11,090 bases of DNA, taken from NCBI GenBank assembly GCA_025928415.1, contig JAICJK010000040.1, positions 1-11,090 of the forward strand, in the 5' to 3' direction. Within the stretch, counting starts at the first letter, position 1; every line of letters begins with the position of its first letter. This DNA is from Solirubrobacteraceae bacterium (GTDB lineage: Bacteria > Actinomycetota > Thermoleophilia > Solirubrobacterales > Solirubrobacteraceae). Made by a program: the position numbers and the translations under genes. The notes beneath the pieces were generated by a model, which saw only the letters and a program-made list of their open reading frames with translations, made no database searches and was not told the origin of the DNA. This document shows, one piece after another, positions 5,948-11,090 of this stretch.

Positions 5948-6039
5948 TTCGATCAGTCCCCTATCCGCGCGATCGAGGACACGGCCCTGCCCGGCGCCAC
6001 CGATGACGCCGGGTCCGTGAACCCCCCTCGGCGCGCGAG
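5948..6039 (+). promoter_or_regulatory. Structured 5' leader of rpsB, possible autoregulatory RNA
   Basis: Three successive hairpins can be drawn. P1: TTCGATC 5948-5954 with GATCGAG 5971-5977, including one G-U pair. P2: GCCCGGCG 5989-5996 with CGCCGGGT 6007-6014, including one G-U pair, with a 10-nt loop. P3: CTCG 6027-6030 with CGAG 6036-6039. The ribosome binding site follows 22 nt later and is free. Ribosomal protein S2 represses its own operon through the rpsB leader in some bacteria, so a similar role is plausible. I do not recognise a described leader class. Confidence 0.35.
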
Positions 6040-6060
6040 TCCGTTACATCGCAGTCGAAC

Positions 6061-6067
6061 AAGGGAG
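6061..6067 (+). promoter_or_regulatory. Ribosome binding site of rpsB
   Basis: AAGGGAG lies 7 nt before the GTG at 6075 and fixes that start. It is one of the few clear, well-spaced Shine-Dalgarno sequences in the window and contrasts with the leaderless-looking genes. Confidence 0.8.
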
Positions 6068-6074
6068 CAGTCTC

Positions 6075-7247
6075 GTGGCGACCCAGGTCGGCATCAGGGA
6101 GCTGCTGGAGGCCGGAGTCCACTTCGGTCACCAGACGCGCCGTTGGAACCCCAAGATGCGCCGCTTCATCCACGGTGAGCGCGGCGGCATCTACCTCATC
6201 GACCTCCTGAAGACCGAGCGGCTGCTCGCCCAGGCGCAGGAGTTCGCCGGCACGCTGGCCCACCGCGGCGGCACGGTGCTGTTCGTCGGCACCAAGAAGC
6301 AGGCCCGCGACGGCGTGAAGTCGATCGCCGAGGCCGCGGGGCAGCCGTACGTCAACCATCGCTGGCTCGGCGGCCTGCTGACCAACTTCCAGACGATCTC
6401 GCAGCGGATCAAGCGGCTGCACGACCTCGAGCGCTGGGAGGCCGAGGGCCAGCTCGCGCTGCTGCCCACGCGCGAGCGCATGTCCGCCCAGGCCGACCTC
6501 GCCAAGCTGCGGGCGAACCTCGGCGGCGTCAAGCACATGCAGCGCCCGCCGGACGCGATCTACATCATCGACCTCAAGACCGAGGTCATCGCGGTGCAGG
6601 AGGCCAAGCGCCTGCGGATCCCGATCATCGGCCTGGTCGACACGAACTGCGACCCGGACGGCATCGACTACGTCATCCCGGGCAACGACGACGCGATCCG
6701 CGCCTGCGACGTCATCACCGCCGCGCTGGGCGGCGTCATCCAGGAGGGCCGCGGGGCCTTCCAGGAGGCCGAGCAGCAGCGGCTGCTGCGCCAGCAGGAG
6801 GAGGAGGCCCGCCGCCAGGCCGAGGCCCAGGCGGCCAAGCAGGCCGCCGACCAGGCCCAGCGCCAGGCCGAGGCGGCCGCGCGTGCCGAGCAGGAGGCGC
6901 CGCAGGCAGCGGCCGCGGCGGCCGCGGAGCCGGCCTCGCAGTCCCCGCAGCAGCCCGCCGGCGACCCGAAGGTGACGGCCGAGGGCGGCCACGACCGCGC
7001 GGTCGCCGAGGCCGAGGTGGCCGCGGCGGTCCAGGCCCAGGGCCATCCGCAGCCCGACCCGCACGTCGCGCCGCGCGCCGCCGCCGACGAGGAGTCCGGC
7101 GATGACGGCGACGGCGACTCGCCGAAGGCGGCGCCGCCGGCCGAGGAGCCCGGCATCGACCCGGCCTCGACCCCCGAGACGCCCGTCACCGACGCCGTCC
7201 AGGCGGGCGCCGCCGAGACCGCGGGGGAGGCGCCGGCCAATGGCTGA
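6075..7247 (+). CDS. rpsB: 30S ribosomal protein S2 with long C-terminal extension
   Basis: S2 is a late-assembling protein of the small ribosomal subunit that helps recruit S1 where present and binds 16S rRNA. Residues 1 to about 225 form the complete S2 core: LLEAGVHFGHQTRRWNPKM, VLFVGTKKQA, VNHRWLGGLLTNFQTI, the coiled-coil hairpin around residues 105-155, PDAIYIIDLKTE and GLVDTNCDPDGIDYVIPGND. The other roughly 165 residues are extra. Residues 228-285 are Glu/Gln/Arg/Ala-rich and could form a long charged helix. From about 286 on, the chain is Ala/Pro/Asp/Gly-rich, acidic and probably disordered. The total of 390 residues far exceeds the usual 230-300. The reading frame is intact and codon use does not change, so the tail looks real. 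The start is fixed by the ribosome binding site. The 3' end overlaps tsf by 8 nt. Confidence 0.96.
   Translation: MATQVGIRELLEAGVHFGHQTRRWNPKMRRFIHGERGGIYLIDLLKTERLLAQAQEFAGTLAHRGGTVLFVGTKKQARDGVKSIAEAAGQPYVNHRWLGGLLTNFQTISQRIKRLHDLERWEAEGQLALLPTRERMSAQADLAKLRANLGGVKHMQRPPDAIYIIDLKTEVIAVQEAKRLRIPIIGLVDTNCDPDGIDYVIPGNDDAIRACDVITAALGGVIQEGRGAFQEAEQQRLLRQQEEEARRQAEAQAAKQAADQAQRQAEAAARAEQEAPQAAAAAAAEPASQSPQQPAGDPKVTAEGGHDRAVAEAEVAAAVQAQGHPQPDPHVAPRAAADEESGDDGDGDSPKAAPPAEEPGIDPASTPETPVTDAVQAGAAETAGEAPANG
7223..7230 (+). promoter_or_regulatory. Ribosome binding site of tsf
   Basis: GGGGGAGG inside the end of rpsB stands 9 nt before the tsf ATG at 7240. It decides this start, which overlaps the rpsB stop by 8 nt and suggests coupled synthesis of S2 and EF-Ts. 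Confidence 0.7.
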
Positions 7248-7848
7248 GGCGACGATCAGCGCGGCCGCCGTCAAGGAGCTGCGCCAGAAGACCGGCGCGG
7301 GGATGATGGACTGCAAGAAGGCGTTGCAGGAGGCCGGCGGCGACCAGGACAAGGCCGTCGAGCTGCTGCGCGTGAAGATGGGCAGCAAGATCGGCAAGCT
7401 CGCCGACCGCGAGGCCGCCGAGGGCACCGTCCAGAGCTACATCCACGCCACCGGCAAGGTCGGGGTGCTCGTCGAGGTCGACTGCAACACCGACTTCGTC
7501 GCCCGCAACGACGACTTCGTGGCCTTCGCGCGCGACGTCGCCATGCACGTCGCGGCCGTGCCGGGCGTCCGCTACGTCTCCGAGGACGAGGTGCCCCAGG
7601 AGGCCAAGGACGCCGAGCTGCGCGTGTTCGAGCAGCAGGCCGCCGACAAGCCCGAGAACGTCCGCCCGCGGATCGTCGAGGGCATGCTCAAGAAGTGGCT
7701 GGGCGAGGTCGTGCTGCTCAACCAGGAGCACGTCAACGCCGACAAGCACGAGTCCAAGACGATCGAGCAGCTCCGCGCCGACCTGTCGGCCAAGACGGGC
7801 GAGAACGTCGTGGTGCGCCGCTTCGCGCGCTTCGCGGTGGGCGAGTAG
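7240..7848 (+). CDS. tsf: Elongation factor Ts, short form
   Basis: EF-Ts releases GDP from EF-Tu during translation elongation. The 202-residue protein has the N-terminal UBA-like domain (residues 1-45, with [12 protein letters not shown] at 18-29) and one core domain containing [13 protein letters not shown]84-D85-F86 is the loop that enters EF-Tu. The C-terminal half ([37 protein letters not shown]) is normal. Many bacterial EF-Ts proteins have 270-300 residues with two core subdomains; this is the compact type known from Thermus and some other lineages. It follows rpsB as in nearly all bacteria. Confidence 0.96.
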   Translation: MAEATISAAAVKELRQKTGAGMMDCKKALQEAGGDQDKAVELLRVKMGSKIGKLADREAAEGTVQSYIHATGKVGVLVEVDCNTDFVARNDDFVAFARDVAMHVAAVPGVRYVSEDEVPQEAKDAELRVFEQQAADKPENVRPRIVEGMLKKWLGEVVLLNQEHVNADKHESKTIEQLRADLSAKTGENVVVRRFARFAVGE

Positions 7849-7851
7849 GCT
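7846..7851 (+). promoter_or_regulatory. Candidate -10 box (TAGGCT) for pyrH
   Basis: TAGGCT fits TANNNT, overlaps the TAG stop of tsf and ends exactly 10 nt before the pyrH ATG. No Shine-Dalgarno sequence lies in the 13-nt gap. This would allow an internal leaderless transcript for pyrH and the genes after it. Confidence 0.38.
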
Positions 7852-7861
7852 CGCCCGCCGG

Positions 7862-8587
7862 ATGGGCACCGAGCAAGCCGCCTTCAAGCGCCTCCTGCTG
7901 AAGCTGTCGGGGGAGGCCCTCATGGGGTCCCTCGAGTACGGGACCGACCCCGCGCGCGTCCGCAGCGTCGCGCAGGCGATCAAGCGGGTGCACGACCGCG
8001 GCGTGGAGGTCGCGATCGTCGTGGGCGGCGGCAACATCTACCGCGGCATGAAGGCCGCGGCCGAGGGCATGGACCGCGCCACGGGCGACTACATGGGCAT
8101 GCTCGCGACGGTGCTCAACGCGCTGCCGCTGCAGGACGCGCTGGAGGACATCGACGTCGACGTCCGGGTGCAGAGCGCGCTGACGATCGCCGAGGTCGCC
8201 GAGCCCTACATCCGCCGCCGCGCCATGCGCCACCTGGAGAAGGGGCGCGTCGTCATCTTCGCCGCCGGCACCGGCAACCCGTTCTTCACGACGGACACCG
8301 CGGCGGCGCTGCGGGCGGTCGAGATCCACGCCGAGGCGATCCTGATGGCCAAGAACGGGGTGGAGGGCGTCTACACCGCCGACCCCCGCACCGACCCCGG
8401 CGCGACGATGCTCGCCGAGGTCTCCCACATGGACGCGATCCAGCGCGGGCTGAAGGTCATGGACGCCACGGCGCTGACGTTGTGCCTGGAGAACGACCTC
8501 CCGATCCACGTCTTCAACATGGATGACGACCGCAACATCGACCGGATAGTGTCCGGCGAGCGCGTGGGAACGCTGGTGCGGACATGA
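7862..8587 (+). CDS. pyrH: UMP kinase PyrH
   Basis: This 241-residue, hexamer-forming enzyme of the amino-acid-kinase fold converts UMP to UDP with ATP and feeds RNA, DNA and UDP-sugar synthesis, including cell-wall precursors. K14-L-S-G-E (residues 14-18), GGGNIYRG at 55-62 and the UMP-binding [15 protein letters not shown] at 74-88 are all present. [17 protein letters not shown] and the ATP-site segment [13 protein letters not shown] follow the family pattern. Length is normal. It starts 13 nt after tsf, without a ribosome binding site but with a -10-like hexamer at the expected distance, and overlaps frr as ATGA. Confidence 0.97.
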   Translation: MGTEQAAFKRLLLKLSGEALMGSLEYGTDPARVRSVAQAIKRVHDRGVEVAIVVGGGNIYRGMKAAAEGMDRATGDYMGMLATVLNALPLQDALEDIDVDVRVQSALTIAEVAEPYIRRRAMRHLEKGRVVIFAAGTGNPFFTTDTAAALRAVEIHAEAILMAKNGVEGVYTADPRTDPGATMLAEVSHMDAIQRGLKVMDATALTLCLENDLPIHVFNMDDDRNIDRIVSGERVGTLVRT

Positions 8588-9150
8588 GCGAGATCACTGA
8601 CGAGCTTCTCGGCGACGCCCGCGAGCGCATGGCCAAGTCGGTGGAAGCGACCATGCACGAGTTCGGCTCGGTGCGCACCGGGCGCGCCAGCCCGGCGCTG
8701 CTGGACCGCATCGTCGTCGACTACTACGGCGCGGCGACGCCGCTCAACCAGCTCTCGACGATCAACGTGCCCGAGGCGCGGATGCTGACCGTCCAGCCCT
8801 ACGACCAGGGCTCGATCCGGGCGATCGAGAAGGCGATCATGGAATCCGACGTCGGGCTCACGCCGTCCAACGACGGCAAGATCATCCGGCTGACGATCCC
8901 GGAGCTCAACGAGGAGCGCCGGCGGGAGCTCGTCAAGGTCGTGCGAGGCATCGCCGAGGACGGCCGCGTGGCGATCCGCAACGTGCGCCGGGACGTGATG
9001 TCCGACCTCAAGGAGCTCAAGGACGGCGGGGACGTCGGCGCCGACGACGAGCACCGCGCCGAGATCGAGCTGCAGAAGCTCACCGACGCGGAGATCGCCG
9101 AGCTCGAGTCGCACCTGAAGGCCAAGGAAGCCGAGATCCTCGAGGTCTGA
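8584..9150 (+). CDS. frr: Ribosome recycling factor
   Basis: This 188-residue protein acts with EF-G to split post-termination ribosomes. The whole chain matches the family: a three-helix bundle made from residues 1-30 and 105-188, with a small beta domain between. [13 protein letters not shown] (R31, G33, R34), [34 protein letters not shown] and [19 protein letters not shown] are hallmarks. Length is typical. The ATG overlaps the pyrH stop as ATGA, which fixes the start and suggests coupled translation. The order pyrH-frr-uppS-cdsA is widely conserved. Confidence 0.97.
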   Translation: MSEITDELLGDARERMAKSVEATMHEFGSVRTGRASPALLDRIVVDYYGAATPLNQLSTINVPEARMLTVQPYDQGSIRAIEKAIMESDVGLTPSNDGKIIRLTIPELNEERRRELVKVVRGIAEDGRVAIRNVRRDVMSDLKELKDGGDVGADDEHRAEIELQKLTDAEIAELESHLKAKEAEILEV

Positions 9151-9152
9151 CG

Positions 9153-9833
9153 GTGGAGGACGTCCCGCCGCAGAGGGCGCGGTACGTCGCCATCATCACG
9201 GACGGCAACGGCCGCTGGGCCCAGGCCCGCGGGCTGTCGGTCGCCGAGGGCCATCAGGCCGGCGCCGACGTCGTCAAGGCGCGCCTGCGCGACGCGGCCG
9301 AGTTCGGCGTGCGGGAGCTCACGGTCTACTCGTTCTCGACCGAGAACTGGTCGCGCGGCGCCGAGGAGGTCACCGCGCTGATGCGGATGTTCTCCGAGCG
9401 GCTGCTCTCCGAGACGCCCGAGCTGAAGGAGGAGGGCGTCCGGATGCGCTTCATCGGGTCGCGCGACCGGGTCGCCGCCGCGCTGCTCGAGCAGATGGAC
9501 TGGGCCGAGGCCGAGACGGCGCACAACACCGCGATCACGCTGTTCGTCGCGTTCAACTACGGCGGGCGGGCGGAGATCCTGCGCGCCGCCGAGCGCTACG
9601 CCGGCGGCGGCGAGGACACGTTCCGCCAGGGGCTCTACGCGCCCGAGATGCACGACCCGGACCTCGTGATCCGCACGAGCGGCGAGCAGCGGCTGAGCAA
9701 CTACCTGCTCTGGCAGTCGGCCTACTCCGAGCTGGTCTTCGCCGAGGAGCTGTGGCCCGACTTCTCCCGCGAGGCCTTCGCGGCGGCGCTGGACGCCTAC
9801 GCCGGGCGGGCCCGCCGCTTCGGGGGCCGCTGA
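9153..9833 (+). CDS. uppS: Isoprenyl diphosphate synthase UppS (undecaprenyl/polyprenyl, cis type)
   Basis: This 226-residue cis-prenyltransferase adds isopentenyl units to farnesyl diphosphate to make the lipid carrier for peptidoglycan precursors. D17 in ITDGNGRWA is the catalytic, metal-binding aspartate; the usual Met before it is Thr here. YSFSTENW, VAFNYGGRAEI and the IPP-binding RTSGEQRLSNYLLWQ (R174, R180) are intact, followed by LWPDF. The protein is about 25 residues shorter than usual because the loop between GGRAEI and LYAPEM is reduced. The product chain length cannot be read from sequence. The GTG lies 2 nt after frr, with GAGG at 9142-9145 as ribosome binding site. Confidence 0.94.
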   Translation: MEDVPPQRARYVAIITDGNGRWAQARGLSVAEGHQAGADVVKARLRDAAEFGVRELTVYSFSTENWSRGAEEVTALMRMFSERLLSETPELKEEGVRMRFIGSRDRVAAALLEQMDWAEAETAHNTAITLFVAFNYGGRAEILRAAERYAGGGEDTFRQGLYAPEMHDPDLVIRTSGEQRLSNYLLWQSAYSELVFAEELWPDFSREAFAAALDAYAGRARRFGGR

Positions 9834-9834
9834 G

Positions 9835-10662
9835 GTGCCCGCCGCGCCGCGGCGCCCACCGGCCCGCCGGGCGACCGGGCGCTCGGACCTGGGCGGGCGC
9901 ATCCTGTTCGCGCTGCCCGCGCTGGTCTTCGCGGCGTTCATCGTCGCCCAGGGCGGGATCGTCTTCACCGTCGGGCTGATCCTGCTCGGCCTCGTCTGCC
10001 TGCACGAGCTGTACGGGATGTTCGCCTTCGCGGCCCCGTCGCGGCTGGCCGGCTTCGCGGGGCTGATCGGAGTGCTGCTGGCGGCGAACTACGGCAGCCA
10101 GTTCGACGTGCTGCTCGTGCTGGTGGCCACGTTCCCGGTCGCCTTCGCGCTGATCCTGCTGCAGCCGCGCGGCGGCATGCCGGGGATCAGCGTGACGCTG
10201 CTCGGCGTCTTCTGGGTGGGCCTGGCGCTGGCGCACGCCGTCCTGCTGCGCGACCTGCCCCACGGGGGCGGCGCCATCGTCGCCGTGCTGCTCGGCACGT
10301 TCGTCGGGGACACCGGCGCCTACCTCGGAGGACGCGCGCTCGGGCGCCGGCCGCTCGCTCCCGCGATCTCGCCGAACAAGACGGTCGAGGGGCTGCTGAT
10401 CGGGATGGTCTGCGCGGTCGCGGTCGTGTGGTGGGCCGGGCTGAGCCAGCCGTGGCTCGGCGGGACCCACGGGGCGCTGCTCGGCCTCGCGGTGGCGGTC
10501 GCCGCGCCCACCGGCGACCTGTTCGAGTCCTACCTCAAGCGCGACGCGGGAACCAAGGACACCGGGCGGCTCTTCGGCCCGCACGGCGGGGCGCTGGACC
10601 GCCTCGACGCGGTGCTGTTCGCCGCGGTGGCCGGCTACTACGTCTGGAACGCGCTGAGCTGA
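9835..10662 (+). CDS. cdsA: Phosphatidate cytidylyltransferase CdsA (CDP-diacylglycerol synthase)
   Basis: This 275-residue polytopic membrane enzyme makes CDP-diacylglycerol from phosphatidic acid and CTP, the branch point of phospholipid synthesis. A basic Pro/Arg-rich lead (residues 1-20) precedes about seven hydrophobic helices. The conserved catalytic region is clear: GTFVGDTGAYLGGR, then SPNKTVEG at 179-186, GDLFES at 227-232, and KDTGRLFGPHGGALDRLD from residue 241. FGPHGG replaces the more common PGHGG, a small variation in the signature. The GTG stands 1 nt after the uppS stop, with no separate ribosome binding site, so reinitiation is likely. No dxr or site-2 protease gene follows; the next gene is on the opposite strand. 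Confidence 0.94.
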   Translation: MPAAPRRPPARRATGRSDLGGRILFALPALVFAAFIVAQGGIVFTVGLILLGLVCLHELYGMFAFAAPSRLAGFAGLIGVLLAANYGSQFDVLLVLVATFPVAFALILLQPRGGMPGISVTLLGVFWVGLALAHAVLLRDLPHGGGAIVAVLLGTFVGDTGAYLGGRALGRRPLAPAISPNKTVEGLLIGMVCAVAVVWWAGLSQPWLGGTHGALLGLAVAVAAPTGDLFESYLKRDAGTKDTGRLFGPHGGALDRLDAVLFAAVAGYYVWNALS

Positions 10663-10677
10663 GCTGGGCTGGGCTAG
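10653..10677 (+). repeat. Five GCTNR pentamers across the cdsA stop
   Basis: GCTGA, GCTGA, GCTGG, GCTGG and GCTAG follow one another without gaps. The second holds the TGA stop of cdsA, and the last contains the TAG whose complement (cta at 10674-10676) ends the opposite gene. A slippage-made microsatellite is the simplest reading. Confidence 0.6.
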
Positions 10678-11090
10678 GGCCCGTCGCCGCCGTGGCGGTC
10701 GCTGCCGCCCGTGCTCCCGCCGGCGTCGGCGTCGGCATCGGCGGGCGCCGGGACGGGGATCGCGATCGGGTCGTCGCGCGCGGCCGGGCCGCCGCCGGAG
10801 CCGTCGCTTCCGCTGCCGCTGCCGGAGGACGTGGGGTCGGCGAGCAGGGGGGCGACCGGCGCGGAGGGAACCGCATCCGCCACGTCCCCGCCGCCGGACC
10901 CGCCGTCGCCGCCCGAGGGCGAGCCGTCGTCGCCGCCGGAGCTGCCCTGACGCCCGGATCCGTCGCCGCTGACGGTCGCGTGCCCGTCGCCGGCCGCCAG
11001 GTCGACGTCGGCGTCCTCGCCGCCGGGCGGGCGCCCGGCCTTCCCGGGTCCGCTGTGGTCGCCGCCGCCGCCGCGACCGCCACCGCCGTC
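10674..11090 (-). CDS. C-terminal low-complexity tail of an unidentified protein (5' end outside window)
   Basis: Reading the minus strand, a frame is open from the right edge to a TAG at 10676-10674, giving 138 residues. They are almost only Gly, Ser, Asp, Ala and Pro, with runs such as GSGSGSDGSGGG and ADADADAG, and no cysteine or aromatic residue was noticed. This is a disordered tail and does not identify the protein. More than 90% of its third codon positions are G or C by rough count, higher than in the same triplets' other positions, so this frame is preferred over overlapping open frames. The gene converges on cdsA with only 11 nt between the stops, too few for a separate terminator. 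It could be the tail of a membrane, secreted or regulatory protein. Confidence 0.55.
   Translation of the reverse strand, partial: DGGGGRGGGGDHSGPGKAGRPPGGEDADVDLAAGDGHATVSGDGSGRQGSSGGDDGSPSGGDGGSGGGDVADAVPSAPVAPLLADPTSSGSGSGSDGSGGGPAARDDPIAIPVPAPADADADAGGSTGGSDRHGGDGP

Noticed and set aside
5961..7427. 488-residue open frame on the minus strand
   Set aside because: It lies opposite rpsB and tsf, whose protein motifs are unmistakable. Its Leu/Gly/Arg-rich text mirrors their codons.
10685..10699. CCGCC/GGCGG hairpin as terminator between cdsA and the convergent gene
   Set aside because: It has only five pairs around a 2-nt loop, no T-tract on either strand, and lies inside the minus-strand coding end.
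10721..10740. Short GTCGGC tandem repeats as a CRISPR or regulatory array
   Set aside because: They encode an Asp-Ala run in the minus-strand tail and have no spacers.
10711..10950. 79-residue plus-strand open frame
   Set aside because: It is low-complexity text opposite the minus-strand tail. Third-position G+C favours the minus frame, which reaches the window edge.
10535..11083. 182-residue Ala/Pro/Arg/Thr-rich minus-strand frame
   Set aside because: It crosses the conserved end of cdsA and is a frame shadow of the Gly/Ser-rich tail.

Overview
This window is very G+C-rich (about three quarters by eye) and densely packed with housekeeping genes. It looks like a high-GC actinobacterium. The best guess is a Thermoleophilia/Solirubrobacterales-type lineage, because a SepF-type division cluster, a short EF-Ts and apparently leaderless genes occur together. 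That placement is an inference and no phylogenetic marker was run. All genes lie on the + strand except a partial one at the right edge.

Layout: (1) positions 3-281 hold the C-terminal end of a CCA-adding tRNA nucleotidyltransferase. (2) 295-1302 encode an unrecognised protein, perhaps of the CrtC/tocopherol-cyclase-like lipocalin group. (3) 1299-3228 carry pgeF (peptidoglycan editing), yggS (PLP homeostasis) and sepF (Z-ring anchor), the group that usually follows ftsZ. (4) 3229-3484 is the only long gene-free stretch. It holds a 115-nt inverted-repeat element that can be drawn as a four-way junction, then evenly spaced direct repeats. (5) 3485-4506 carry proC and yggT. (6) 4506-4554 is a long hairpin directly before lspA. 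(7) 4561-5911 carry lspA and rluD. (8) 5912-6074 is a structured leader in front of a conserved translation and envelope operon: rpsB, tsf, pyrH, frr, uppS, cdsA (6075-10662). (9) 10674 to the edge is the Gly/Ser/Asp-rich end of a convergent minus-strand gene.

The genes join cell-surface growth (SepF, PgeF, LspA, UppS, CdsA), translation (S2, EF-Ts, ribosome recycling factor, RluD, CCA enzyme) and core metabolism (UMP kinase, ProC, PLP handling). Many junctions are ATGA or longer overlaps, or gaps of 1-2 nt, which suggests translational coupling. Four genes instead have a TANNNT -10-like hexamer 7-10 nt before the start codon, which suggests internal leaderless transcripts.

No mobile element, CRISPR array, tRNA or rRNA gene was seen. 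The least explained signals are the element at 3229-3343, the hairpin at 4506-4554, the unrecognised 335-residue protein and the long C-terminal tail on ribosomal protein S2.
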